Assembly (NCBI GenBank): GCA_003246035.1
Contig: QKBP01000067.1
Coordinates: forward strand, 1-10,525
Source: Desulfuromonadaceae bacterium
GTDB lineage: Bacteria; Desulfobacterota; Desulfuromonadia; Desulfuromonadales; SZUA-401
Direction: 5' to 3'
Length of the DNA: 10,525 nucleotides
The notes beneath the pieces are model-generated. The model saw only the letters and a program-made list of their open reading frames with translations, did no database searches and was not told where the DNA came from. A program made the translations under genes and the position numbers. Shown here piece after piece: positions 1-7,795 of the stretch; the first letter of the stretch is position 1; every line of letters begins with the position of its first letter.

Positions 1-1
1 C

Positions 2-247
2 GGGACCGCGCGGCTGCGCGACCCGGTCCCCTTCTACCTGGTGGCGATCTTCTTCATCGTCTTCGACGTCGAGGCGGTCTTCATCGTCTCCTGGGCGGTC
101 GCCTACGACCTGCTCGGCTGGACGGGGTTCCTGCAGATCGCCTTCTTCATCATCATCCTGTTCCTCGCCCTGGTCTACCTGTGGCGGATGGGCGGGATCG
201 ACTGGGGGCCCTCGCGCCTGAAGATCCGGAGGGGGCGCGATGCCTGA
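2..247 (+). CDS. nuoA: NADH-quinone oxidoreductase subunit A, C-terminal part (5' end outside window)
   Basis: This is a small membrane subunit of complex I that sits at the junction of the peripheral and membrane arms, next to NuoH, NuoJ and NuoK. The frame is open from base 2, and 81 residues are visible before the TGA at 245-247. The family usually has about 120-150 residues, so the first transmembrane helix and much of the long loop are missing. The visible part begins with [18 protein letters not shown] and continues into FDVEA, the family signature with the conserved Asp and Glu. Two hydrophobic helices follow, then [12 protein letters not shown] near the C-terminus. The ARLR sequence before the signature resembles the E. 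coli type. A GTG at 41 is open in this frame, but it lies inside the conserved motif and is not the real start. The stop overlaps the nuoBCD start by 8 bases, so the two genes are probably translationally coupled. Confidence 0.96.
   Translation, partial: GTARLRDPVPFYLVAIFFIVFDVEAVFIVSWAVAYDLLGWTGFLQIAFFIIILFLALVYLWRMGGIDWGPSRLKIRRGRDA
228..235 (+). promoter_or_regulatory. Ribosome binding site of nuoBCD
   Basis: The sequence GGAGGGGG lies inside the 3' end of nuoA, and its GGAGG core ends 7 bases before the ATG at 240. This supports the ATG at 240 as the start of nuoBCD. It also implies that ribosomes start this gene while finishing nuoA. Confidence 0.7.
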
Positions 248-2630
248 GAAACTCCCCGACAACATCATCCTCACCACCCTCGACGACGCCATCAACTGGG
301 GGCGCAAGAACTCCCTGTGGCCGATGTTCTTCGGCCTGTCGTGCTGCTTCGTCGAGCTGATGACCAGCATGACCCCGCGCTTCGACCTGGCCCGCTTCGG
401 CGCCGAGGTCATGCGCGGCACGCCGCGCGAAGCCGACCTGATGATCATCGCCGGCACCCCGTTCAAGAAGATGGCCCACTCGATCCTGCGGGTCTACGAG
501 CAGATGGCCAACCCCAAGTGGGTGATCTCGATGGGGAGCTGCTCGAACTCGGGCGGCATGTACGACGTCTACAGCGTGGTCCAGGGGGTCAACCAGCTGC
601 TGCCGGTCGACGTCTACGTCCCCGGCTGCCCGCCCCGCCCCGAAGCCTTCCTGCAGGCGCTGCAGATCCTCCAGGACAAGATCACCGCCGAGGAGCAGCC
701 GGCGCGCCGGGTCTTCGGTCTCGGCGGCGGGAGCGAGGGGACGGAGGGGCCGGTGCTGGTCGACGGCGTGAGCAAGAGCCGCGACCCGCGCGGACCCGGC
801 TTCGGCAACGCCGCGATTCGCGGCAGCTCGGCGCAGCACCCCGACTTCTTCGCCCAGCGCTCCGGCCTGATCTGGACCCCGCCCCAGCCGCGGGTCGAGT
901 TCCCGCAGGGGAGCGACGCGTTGCAGCGTGCGGTGCTCGAAAAGTTCGGCGCGGCGGTGGCGATCGACGAGACCGCCGCCGACATGCCGGGGCTGATCGT
1001 CCGCGAGGCCGCGCGCACCCCCGAGGTGCTGCGTTTCCTCAAGAACGACGTGGAGCGGCGCTACCGCCGCCTCGAGGACCTCACCGCGGTCGACGAGAGC
1101 GCCCGCGCCCTCCACCCGGGGCACGACTACACCCTGGTCTACCACCTGCTCAACCTCGAGCAGCCCGGCTACCTGCGGGTCAAGACCCCGCTGCAGGGAG
1201 GGGCGCCGGAGGCGCCGAGCATCGCCGACCTCTGGCCCAACGCCGACTGGTACGAGCGCGAGGTCTACGACATGTTCGGCATCCGCTTCGCCGGACACCC
1301 CGACCTGCGCCGCATCCTGATGCCCCCCGACTGGGAGGGGCACCCGCTGCGCAAGGGGCACCCCTCGCGGGCCACCGAGATGTCGCCCTTCACCGCCGAG
1401 AGCGCGGCGAAGCTGCTCCCGGCCGACGCCGGCAACGTCTTCAAGGGGGAGCCGCTCGGCGACGACGAGGAGACCATGCTCCTCAATATGGGGCCGCAGC
1501 ACCCGGGGACCCACGGGGTGCTCAGGCTGATCCTCAAGCTCCACGGCGAGGAGGTGGTCGACGTCGACCCGGACATCGGCTATCACCATCGCGCCGCCGA
1601 GAAGCTCGGCGAGCGCCAGCACTGGAACCAGTTCATCCCCTACACCGACCGGATCGACTACATCTCCGGGGTGCAGAACAACCTCGCCTACCTGCACGCC
1701 GTCGAGACCCTGGCCGGGATCGAGGTCCCCGAGCGGGCCGAGTACATCCGGGTGATGCTCTGCGAGCTGTTCCGGATCATCAACCACCTGGTCTGGATCG
1801 GCTCCTTCGGCCACGACGTCGGCGCCATGACCCCGGTGTTCTACGCCTTCGAGTCGCGCGAGAAGATCTTTGACATCATCGAGATGGTCACCGGCGGGCG
1901 CATGCACCCGGCCTGGTTCCGCATCGGCGGGGTCCCGGAGGACCTCCCCGTGGGGTGGAAGGAGGCGGTCGACGCCTTCACCCGCGATTTCGACAAGCGG
2001 ATCGACGAGTTCGAGACCATGCTCACCGACGGCTACATCTTCCGCGCCCGTACCGAGGGGGTCGGGGTCTTAAGCCTCGACGAGGCGCTCGACTGGGGGG
2101 TGACCGGTCCGAACCTGCGCGCCTGCGGGATCGCCTGGGACCTGCGCCGCAAGATGCCCTACAGCGGCTACCAGCACTTCGACTTCTCGGTGCCGACCGC
2201 CAGCGGCGGCGACTCCTTCGCCCGCTACGAGGTGCGCGTCGAGGAGATGCGCCAGAGCCTGAAGATCGTCCGCCAGGCCGCCGAACGGATGCCCGCCGGG
2301 CGCTGGATCGGCGAGGATTACCGCTACGTCTATCCCAAGCGGCAGGACGGGCTCAACGACATCGAGAGCCTGATCCATCACTTTGTCAACGTGACCCGCG
2401 GCATGACCCCGCCGAAGGGGGAGTGCTACCGGGCCATCGAATCGAGCAAGGGGGAGTGCGGTTACTACCTGGTCAGCGAGGGGACCAGCGTCCCTTACCG
2501 GCTGCGCATCCGCACCCCCTCCTTCCCGCACCTGCAGGCGGTGCCGCACATGACCCGCGGCTGGTTGCTCTCCGACCTGATCACGGTGCTCGGTTCCATC
2601 GACTTTGTTCTCGCCGACCTGGATCGCTGA
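240..2630 (+). CDS. nuoBCD: Fused NADH-quinone oxidoreductase subunits B, C and D
   Basis: One uninterrupted 796-residue protein joins three complex I subunits that are separate genes in many bacteria. Residues 1 to about 157 are NuoB. They contain the four ligands of cluster N2 (Cys35, Cys36, Cys101, Cys130), with exactly the spacing of E. coli NuoB. Residues about 158-225 are a Gly/Pro/Arg-rich linker. Residues about 226-378 are NuoC, with the 30-kDa signature [14 protein letters not shown] at 337-350. A short linker leads to NuoD, about 410-796, which opens with [11 protein letters not shown]. His425 and Tyr474 align with the quinone-site His and Tyr of the 49-kDa/Nqo4 subunit (His38 and Tyr87 in Thermus). 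The C-terminus [13 protein letters not shown] is close to that of E. coli NuoCD. The protein acts on the cytoplasmic face, passing electrons from N6b via N2 to quinone. The C/D junction resembles the E. coli fusion, while the B/C junction is an extra one. There is no frameshift or internal stop. Confidence 0.97.
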   Translation: MPEKLPDNIILTTLDDAINWGRKNSLWPMFFGLSCCFVELMTSMTPRFDLARFGAEVMRGTPREADLMIIAGTPFKKMAHSILRVYEQMANPKWVISMGSCSNSGGMYDVYSVVQGVNQLLPVDVYVPGCPPRPEAFLQALQILQDKITAEEQPARRVFGLGGGSEGTEGPVLVDGVSKSRDPRGPGFGNAAIRGSSAQHPDFFAQRSGLIWTPPQPRVEFPQGSDALQRAVLEKFGAAVAIDETAADMPGLIVREAARTPEVLRFLKNDVERRYRRLEDLTAVDESARALHPGHDYTLVYHLLNLEQPGYLRVKTPLQGGAPEAPSIADLWPNADWYEREVYDMFGIRFAGHPDLRRILMPPDWEGHPLRKGHPSRATEMSPFTAESAAKLLPADAGNVFKGEPLGDDEETMLLNMGPQHPGTHGVLRLILKLHGEEVVDVDPDIGYHHRAAEKLGERQHWNQFIPYTDRIDYISGVQNNLAYLHAVETLAGIEVPERAEYIRVMLCELFRIINHLVWIGSFGHDVGAMTPVFYAFESREKIFDIIEMVTGGRMHPAWFRIGGVPEDLPVGWKEAVDAFTRDFDKRIDEFETMLTDGYIFRARTEGVGVLSLDEALDWGVTGPNLRACGIAWDLRRKMPYSGYQHFDFSVPTASGGDSFARYEVRVEEMRQSLKIVRQAAERMPAGRWIGEDYRYVYPKRQDGLNDIESLIHHFVNVTRGMTPPKGECYRAIESSKGECGYYLVSEGTSVPYRLRIRTPSFPHLQAVPHMTRGWLLSDLITVLGSIDFVLADLDR
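743..755 (+). promoter_or_regulatory. Possible internal ribosome binding site and GTG start in the B/C linker
   Basis: A GGAGGGG sequence at 743-749 is followed after 3 bases by an in-frame GTG (Val172 of NuoBCD, 753-755). Another in-frame GTG (Val177) lies at 768-770. The position is near where a separate nuoC would begin, so this could be a leftover or still-used start giving a NuoCD-only chain. The GGAGG-like run could also be chance, because GAG and GGG codons are frequent here and the spacing to the first GTG is short. Treat as a hypothesis. Confidence 0.2.
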
Positions 2631-2631
2631 C

Positions 2632-3123
2632 ATGAACGCAAACCTGTTGACAGAGAAACAGCTGGAGCATTTCCGCAAGCGCGCCGCGAGCATCGCCCAC
2701 CCGCGCGAGCTGATCATCGACATCCTGCGTGCCGTCCAGGACAGCCACGGCTGGGTCCCCGACGAGGGGGTGGAGATCGCCGCCGAGCTGCTCGGCATCT
2801 CGCCGCTGCAGGTCGAAGAGGTGGCGACCTTCTACGACAAGATCTACCGCCAGCCGGTCGGGCGCCTGGTGATCCACGTCTGCGACTCGATCTGCTGCTG
2901 GAGCCTCGGCGGCGAGGAGGTCTACCACGAGCTCCAGAGCCTGCTCGGGGTGCACCCCGGCGAGACCACCACCGACGGGGTCTTCACCCTGCTGCCGACC
3001 TGCTGCCTCGGGATGTGCGGCAAGGCCCCGGCGCTGACGGTCGGGCCGCGCTCCTACGAGCGGGTCAAGCCCGAGGAAGTGGCCGAGATTCTCCGCAAGG
3101 AACGCCAGGAGGCGCTGAAATGA
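2632..3123 (+). CDS. nuoE: NADH-quinone oxidoreductase subunit E (24-kDa, thioredoxin-like [2Fe-2S] protein)
   Basis: This 163-residue soluble subunit of the NADH-dehydrogenase module holds the off-pathway [2Fe-2S] cluster N1a beside the FMN of NuoF. The N-terminal helical part contains HGWVPDEG (39-46) and VEEVATFYDKIYRQPVGR, typical of the family. The thioredoxin-like part carries the full ligand pattern C-x4-C-x35-C-x3-C: Cys84, Cys89, Cys125 and Cys129, the last two in LLPTCCLGMCG. An extra cysteine (Cys88) stands next to ligand Cys89. Length is about that of E. coli NuoE (166). The ATG at 2632 is preferred over an upstream in-frame codon at 2605, which lies within nuoBCD. It starts one base after the nuoBCD stop. 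No strong Shine-Dalgarno sequence is visible, so translation probably depends on coupling to nuoBCD. The stop overlaps the nuoF start in ATGA. Confidence 0.96.
   Translation: MNANLLTEKQLEHFRKRAASIAHPRELIIDILRAVQDSHGWVPDEGVEIAAELLGISPLQVEEVATFYDKIYRQPVGRLVIHVCDSICCWSLGGEEVYHELQSLLGVHPGETTTDGVFTLLPTCCLGMCGKAPALTVGPRSYERVKPEEVAEILRKERQEALK
3107..3112 (+). promoter_or_regulatory. Ribosome binding site of nuoF
   Basis: AGGAGG lies in the last codons of nuoE, 7 bases before the ATG at 3120. It decides the nuoF start against longer in-frame openings inside nuoE. Confidence 0.8.
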
Positions 3124-4397
3124 ATCCCGGTCCGCAGCTGCTGTTCAAGAACCGCCGCCCGGGCGAGACCGTGTTCCTCGAGGGGTTCCGCAAGAGCGGC
3201 GGCTACGCGGGGCTGACCAAGGCCCTCAAGGAGATGGACCCGGCCGGGGTGCGCGAGCTGGTCAAGGCCTCCGGACTGCGCGGCCGCGGCGGCGCAGGCT
3301 TCCCGACCGGGGTGAAGTGGGGTTTCTTCCCCCACGACGCTGCCGGCGAGAAGTACCTGGTGTGCAACTGCGACGAGATGGAGCCCGGGACCTACAAGGA
3401 CCGGATCCTGCTCGAGGCCGACCCCCACCAGCTGGTGGAGGGGATGATCGTGGCCGCCTTCGCGCTGCAGGTGCCGGTCGGCTACATCTTCATCCGCTAC
3501 ATGTACGAACAGGCGGCGCAGAACCTCGAGCGGGCGATCGCCGAGGCGGAAGCGGCCGGCCTGCTGGGGAAGAACATCCTCGGCAGCGGCTTCGACTTCG
3601 AGCTGCACGTGCACCGCAGCGCCGGGCGCTACATCTGCGGCGAGGAGACGGCGCTGCTCAACGGCCTCGAGGGGAAGCGCCCCAACCCGCGCTCCAAGCC
3701 GCCGTTCCCGGCCCAGTCGGGCCTGTTCGGCATGCCGACCACGGTCAACAACGTCGAGACCCTCGCCGCCGTACCGCACATCGTCACCGGCGGCGCCGCG
3801 TGGTTCAAGGGGCTGGCGCGCAACCCGGAAGGGGCCGGGACCAAGCTCTTCGGGCTCTCGGGGCACCTCGAGCGGACCGAGTGCTACGAGCTGCCGGTCG
3901 GCATCCCGCTGCGCGAGGTGATCGAGGTCTTCGGCGGCGGCGTGCGGGGCGGACGGAAATTCAAGGCCTGCCTCCCCGGCGGCGCCTCGACCCCCTACCT
4001 GACTCCGGAGCACCTCGACGTGGCGCTCGACTTCGGCCCTCTCGAGGCGGTCGGCAGCCGCTTCGGCACCGCCGGGGTGACGGTCTTCGACGACAGCACC
4101 TGCATGGTCGCCGCGACCCTCAACCTCAACCGCTTCTTCGCCCGCGAGAGCTGCGGCTTCTGCACCCCCTGCCGCGACGGCCTCCCCTACGTGAACTGGC
4201 TGCTCGAGAAGATCGAGCGGGGGGAGGGGAGCGAGGAGGATATCGAGAACCTGCGCCTGCAGATCCCGCACATCAACCGCTCCTTCTGCGCCCTCGCCCA
4301 GGGGGCGACCGGGCCCCTGGAGGGGCTGCTGCGCCTGTTCGAAGACGAAATCCGCGACCACATCCGCCTCGGCGGGTGTCCGCTGCGCAAGGGATAG
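3120..4397 (+). CDS. nuoF: NADH-quinone oxidoreductase subunit F (51-kDa, FMN and NADH binding)
   Basis: This 425-residue catalytic subunit binds NADH and FMN and passes electrons to the [4Fe-4S] cluster N3. The glycine-rich FMN/NADH motif GLRGRGGAGFPTGVKW spans 52-67. The nucleotide-site motif CNCDEMEPGTYKDR spans 82-95, and Glu88 there aligns with E. coli Glu95. AGRYICGEETALLNGLEGKR (168-187) and PTTVNNVET (206-214) are further family signatures. The N3 ligands are Cys345, Cys348 and Cys351 in ESCGFCTPCRDG, plus Cys390. In the nucleotide motif, Cys84 replaces the alanine seen in E. coli (CNADEMEPG). The protein is slightly shorter than E. coli NuoF (445), mainly at the ends. It overlaps nuoE by 4 bases (ATGA) and is followed by a 9-base gap to nuoG. 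Its presence shows that this is a full NADH-using complex rather than an 11-subunit form lacking the NADH module. Confidence 0.97.
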   Translation: MNPGPQLLFKNRRPGETVFLEGFRKSGGYAGLTKALKEMDPAGVRELVKASGLRGRGGAGFPTGVKWGFFPHDAAGEKYLVCNCDEMEPGTYKDRILLEADPHQLVEGMIVAAFALQVPVGYIFIRYMYEQAAQNLERAIAEAEAAGLLGKNILGSGFDFELHVHRSAGRYICGEETALLNGLEGKRPNPRSKPPFPAQSGLFGMPTTVNNVETLAAVPHIVTGGAAWFKGLARNPEGAGTKLFGLSGHLERTECYELPVGIPLREVIEVFGGGVRGGRKFKACLPGGASTPYLTPEHLDVALDFGPLEAVGSRFGTAGVTVFDDSTCMVAATLNLNRFFARESCGFCTPCRDGLPYVNWLLEKIERGEGSEEDIENLRLQIPHINRSFCALAQGATGPLEGLLRLFEDEIRDHIRLGGCPLRKG

Positions 4398-4406
4398 CTG
4401 CCTGTC

Positions 4407-6812
4407 ATGCCGACACTGACCATCGACAACCAAACCGTCACCGTCCCCGCGGGGAGCAACGTGCTCGACGCCGCCATCGCGCTCGGGATCGTGGTGCCGC
4501 ACTTCTGCTACCACGAGGCCCTCGGGGCGATCGGCTCCTGCCGGCTGTGCGCCATGAGCTTCGTCGAGGGCCCGGTCAAGGGGGTGCAGATGGGGTGCAT
4601 GGTCAAGGCCGAAGACGGCATGGTGGTGACCACCCTCGACGAGGCCTCGGTGATCCAGCGCCGGCACGTGATCGAATGGCTGATGAGCAACCACCCCCAC
4701 GACTGCCCGGTGTGCGACGAGGGGGGGGAGTGCCAGCTGCAGGACATGACCATCGCCGGGGGGCACTCCCTGCGGCGCTACCGCGGTCCCAAGCGCACCT
4801 ACCAGAACCAGGACCTCGGCCCCTTCGTGGTCCAGGAGATGAACCGCTGCATCCAGTGCTACCGCTGCGTGCGCACCTACCAGGAGTACTGCGGCGGCGA
4901 CGACTTCGGCGTCCTCGGTTCACGCAACCGGGTGTTCTACGGGCGCTTCAAGCCGGGGCGCCTGGAGAGCCCCTTCTCCGGCAACATCGTCGACGTCTGC
5001 CCGACCGGGGTGTTGACCGACAAGACCTTCCGCTTCACCACCCGGCTCTGGGACCTGCAGGAGGCGCCCTCGGTCTGCCCGCACTGCTCGGTCGGCTGCG
5101 CGGTGATCCCCGGCGGGCGCTACCGCGAGCTGCAGCGGGTCCGGTCCGGCGTCAACCCCGAGGTCAACGGGCACTTCATCTGCGACCGCGGCCGCTTCGG
5201 CCACGCCTACGCCAACCACCCCGAACGCCCGCGCACCCCGACCCTCAAGGGGCGCGAGGTGAGCTGGGACGAGGCGCTGACCACCCTCGAACAGCAGGTC
5301 TTCAACATGACCGCGCTGCATGGCGAGGGGTGCATCGCCCTGCTCGGCTCGTCGCGTGCCTCCCTCGAGGCCAACGCCCTGCTGGTCGAGCTGGGGCGCA
5401 AGCGCAACCTGCCGGTGGTGCTCGAGGCCCACGCGCGGCGTGACCGCGCCGCCCGCCAGGCGGTGGCCGGGCTCGAGGGGAGCGCGACGCTGGCGCAGGT
5501 GCGCCACAGCGACCTGCTGGTGATGGTCGGCTGCGACCCCCTCGCCGAGGCGCCGGTGCTCGGCCTGGCGATGCGCCAGGCGGTACGCCGGGGGGCGCGC
5601 GTGGTGGTCATCGACCCGCGCCCGGTCAAGCTGCCGTGCGCCGGCGACGCGTTGCCCCTGGCCGCACGCCAGCTCGACCTCGCCCTCGACGTGCTCGCCG
5701 GCGGCCAGGCCGACGGCTTCGACGCGGCGCAGACGGCCTTCCTCGACGGCGTGCGGCGAAGCCTCGAGGGCGCCGAGCGCCCGGTGCTGATCGGCGGCGC
5801 CCACCTGCTCGGTTTCGATGGCATCGAGCGCCTGCAGGCGCTCGCCCAGCGCTGCACGCAGGGGGAGCGGCGCTGCCTGACCTACAGCGTCTTCAACGGC
5901 CCCAACAGCATCGGCGCGGCCCTGTTTGCCGACGGCGACGACTTCAACACCCTGCTCGCGGCGATGGAGGCCGGCACCATCCGCGGCCTGATCTGCCTCG
6001 AGAGCGACCCCTTGAGCGACACCACCGACCCCGGCCGGACCGCGGTGGCCCTGGCGCATCTCGAGCTGCTGGTCTGCATCGACAGCCTCCCGACCCTGAC
6101 CACCCGGCGCGCCGACCTGTTGCTGCCGAGCCGCGTGGTGGTCGAAGGGGAGGGGGTGTACGTCAACGCCGAGGGGCGCATGCAGGCCTTCGCCCCGGTC
6201 CTCGAGCCGGGGGTGCCGCTGCGCGAACTTTCGAACGGGAGCTTCCCGCCGCGCCGCTTCGAGGCGACGACCCCGGGGAGCGCACCGCTTCCGGACTGGC
6301 AGGTTCTCGCCCGCCTGCTCGGGAAGAGCGAAAACCTCGCCGAGCTGCGCGCCGAGCTGGAGGCTGCGGATGCGCGCCTGTCCGGCCTCGGCGAACTGCG
6401 TCCGGGAGATCACGGCCGGCGGGTCAGCGTGCCGGTCCAGGCCGAGCTCACCCCGCAACCGCGCGCCTTGACTGCGCCGCCCGAGCAGGGGCTGCGTCTG
6501 CTGGCGGTCGCCGACACCTTCGGCAGCGGCCTGCTCGCCTCGCTCTGCCGCCACCTGCAGCAGCTGATCCCCGATCCCTACGTGCGCATGTCCCGGCAGG
6601 ACTCGGAACAGTACGGGGTGGCCGATGGTGACCGGGTGCGCCTGCACACCCAGCACGCCTCGGCGGTGGTGCGGGTGCTGGTCGCGACCGACCTGACCCC
6701 CGGGCTGCTGCTGGTGCCGCGGCTGCGCAACACCCCGCTCGAGATGTTCGTCCCCGGCAGCACCGCCTGGCCGTGCCGGATCGAGAAGGAGGCCGCATGC
6801 CCGACATCCTGA
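4407..6812 (+). CDS. nuoG: NADH-quinone oxidoreductase subunit G (75-kDa iron-sulfur subunit)
   Basis: This 801-residue peripheral-arm protein wires electrons from N3 toward NuoI. The N-terminal ferredoxin-like domain has Cys34, Cys45, Cys48 and Cys64 for [2Fe-2S] N1b. N5 has the characteristic one-His three-Cys set: His96, Cys100, Cys103, Cys109. N4 has Cys148, Cys151, Cys154 and Cys198 (ending in DVCPTG). A further set, Cys224, Cys227, Cys231 and Cys259 (ICDRGRFG), matches cluster N7, which is found in only some lineages, including E. coli and Thermus. Residues about 270-801 resemble the molybdopterin-oxidoreductase fold, which serves a structural role in NuoG. They end in a beta-barrel-like section at 723-772 (DPYVRMSRQDSEQYGV and after). 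The protein is about 107 residues shorter than E. coli NuoG (908), and the loss is in this C-terminal half. The start has only a weak AAGGGA upstream. The 3' end overlaps nuoH by 16 bases. Confidence 0.96.
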   Translation: MPTLTIDNQTVTVPAGSNVLDAAIALGIVVPHFCYHEALGAIGSCRLCAMSFVEGPVKGVQMGCMVKAEDGMVVTTLDEASVIQRRHVIEWLMSNHPHDCPVCDEGGECQLQDMTIAGGHSLRRYRGPKRTYQNQDLGPFVVQEMNRCIQCYRCVRTYQEYCGGDDFGVLGSRNRVFYGRFKPGRLESPFSGNIVDVCPTGVLTDKTFRFTTRLWDLQEAPSVCPHCSVGCAVIPGGRYRELQRVRSGVNPEVNGHFICDRGRFGHAYANHPERPRTPTLKGREVSWDEALTTLEQQVFNMTALHGEGCIALLGSSRASLEANALLVELGRKRNLPVVLEAHARRDRAARQAVAGLEGSATLAQVRHSDLLVMVGCDPLAEAPVLGLAMRQAVRRGARVVVIDPRPVKLPCAGDALPLAARQLDLALDVLAGGQADGFDAAQTAFLDGVRRSLEGAERPVLIGGAHLLGFDGIERLQALAQRCTQGERRCLTYSVFNGPNSIGAALFADGDDFNTLLAAMEAGTIRGLICLESDPLSDTTDPGRTAVALAHLELLVCIDSLPTLTTRRADLLLPSRVVVEGEGVYVNAEGRMQAFAPVLEPGVPLRELSNGSFPPRRFEATTPGSAPLPDWQVLARLLGKSENLAELRAELEAADARLSGLGELRPGDHGRRVSVPVQAELTPQPRALTAPPEQGLRLLAVADTFGSGLLASLCRHLQQLIPDPYVRMSRQDSEQYGVADGDRVRLHTQHASAVVRVLVATDLTPGLLLVPRLRNTPLEMFVPGSTAWPCRIEKEAACPTS
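6786..6792 (+). promoter_or_regulatory. Ribosome binding site of nuoH
   Basis: AAGGAGG lies within the 3' end of nuoG, 4 bases before the ATG at 6797. It favours this start over the in-frame upstream codon at 6773 and explains how nuoH is read despite overlapping the nuoG stop. Confidence 0.75.
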
Positions 6813-7795
6813 TCGACCTGCTGATCATTGCCGTCAAGCTGGGGGTGGTGTTCGCCATCGTGCTGACCATGGCCGCCTACCTGGTCCTCGCCGAGCGCAA
6901 GATCCTCGGACGCATGCAGCTGCGCCACGGCCCCAACCGGGTCGGCCCCTTCGGGCTGATGCAGCCGCTGGCCGACGTGATCAAGCTGCTCACCAAGGAG
7001 GACTTCGTCCCCGCCGCGGGCGACCGCTGGATCTTCCTGCTCGCCCCCGGGGTCACCGCGCTGACCGCGCTGATGGTCTTCGCCGTGGTCCCCTTCGGCC
7101 CGCCGCTCCACCTGTTCGGCCGGGAGATCCCGCTGGTGATCTGCGACCTCAACGTCGGGGTCCTCTACTTCCTCGGCTTCTCCTCGCTGGCGGTCTACGG
7201 CGTCGCCCTGGGGGGGTGGGCATCCAACTCCAAGTACGCGCTGCTCGGCTCGATCCGCGGCCTCGCCCAGCTGATCTCCTACGAGCTCTCGATGGGGATG
7301 GCGCTGGTCCCGGCGATCATGATGGCCCGCTCCTTCTCCCTCACCGAGATCGTCAACGCCCAGGCCGACGTCCCCTTCGCGCTCCTCAACCCGGTCGGCT
7401 TCCTGATCTTCCTGATCAGCGTGATGGCCGAGTCGAAGCGTACCCCCTTCGACCTCCCCGAGGCGGAGAACGAGATCGTCGCCGGCTTCCACGCCGAGTA
7501 CAGCGGGATGCGCTTCGGTCTGTTCTTCGTCGGCGAGTACATCAACATGGTGGTGCTCGGCGCGATGCTGACGATCTTCTTCCTCGGCGGCTGGCACGGC
7601 CCGCTGCTCCCGCCGGTGGTCTGGTTCGCCCTCAAGGTGCTGGCGGTCAATTTCCTGTTCATCTGGGTGCGCGGTTCGCTCCCGCGCTTCCGCTACGACC
7701 AGCTGATGAACCTCGGCTGGAAGGTGCTGGTGCCGCTCTCGCTGCTCAACGTGCTGGTCAGCGGCGCCCTGATCCTGTGGTGGAGGGGCGTATGA
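6797..7795 (+). CDS. nuoH: NADH-quinone oxidoreductase subunit H (membrane, quinone-channel subunit)
   Basis: This 332-residue membrane subunit completes the quinone-binding chamber with the B and D parts of NuoBCD and links quinone reduction to the proton path. The sequence shows about eight hydrophobic helices. The first is followed by the signature LAERKILGRMQLRHGPNRVG at 31-50. GSIRGLAQLISYELSMG (151-167) contains the conserved Glu163. The acidic cytoplasmic loop AESKRTPFDLPEAENEIVAG (211-230) leads into FHAEYSGMRFGLFFVGEY; both are hallmarks of the family. Length is close to E. coli NuoH (325). The start at 6797 follows a good ribosome binding site, and the first residues (MPDILIDLLI) enter the first helix directly. 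The stop overlaps the nuoI start in ATGA. Confidence 0.97.
   Translation: MPDILIDLLIIAVKLGVVFAIVLTMAAYLVLAERKILGRMQLRHGPNRVGPFGLMQPLADVIKLLTKEDFVPAAGDRWIFLLAPGVTALTALMVFAVVPFGPPLHLFGREIPLVICDLNVGVLYFLGFSSLAVYGVALGGWASNSKYALLGSIRGLAQLISYELSMGMALVPAIMMARSFSLTEIVNAQADVPFALLNPVGFLIFLISVMAESKRTPFDLPEAENEIVAGFHAEYSGMRFGLFFVGEYINMVVLGAMLTIFFLGGWHGPLLPPVVWFALKVLAVNFLFIWVRGSLPRFRYDQLMNLGWKVLVPLSLLNVLVSGALILWWRGV
7782..7788 (+). promoter_or_regulatory. Ribosome binding site of nuoI
   Basis: GGAGGGG in the last codons of nuoH lies 3 bases before the ATG at 7792 (5 from the GGAGG core). It supports coupled translation of nuoI from the nuoH stop. Confidence 0.65.

Noticed and set aside
153..1907. 584-codon open frame on the minus strand opposite nuoBCD
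   Set aside because: It is rich in Val, Gly, Arg, His and Asp without any recognisable motif, and lies opposite clearly conserved subunits. Such frames arise when third codon positions are nearly all G or C.
3054..4766. 570-codon open frame on the minus strand opposite nuoF
   Set aside because: It has the same composition artefact, crosses the nuoF/nuoG junction and shows no domain that I recognise.
3317..5443. 708-codon plus-strand open frame spanning nuoF and nuoG
   Set aside because: It is an Arg/Pro/Ala-rich out-of-frame reading across two conserved genes and is an artefact of GC-rich codons.
4920..6656. 578-codon open frame on the minus strand opposite nuoG
   Set aside because: It is an antisense shadow of nuoG with low-complexity Gln/Val/Arg/Gly-rich composition and no ribosome binding context.
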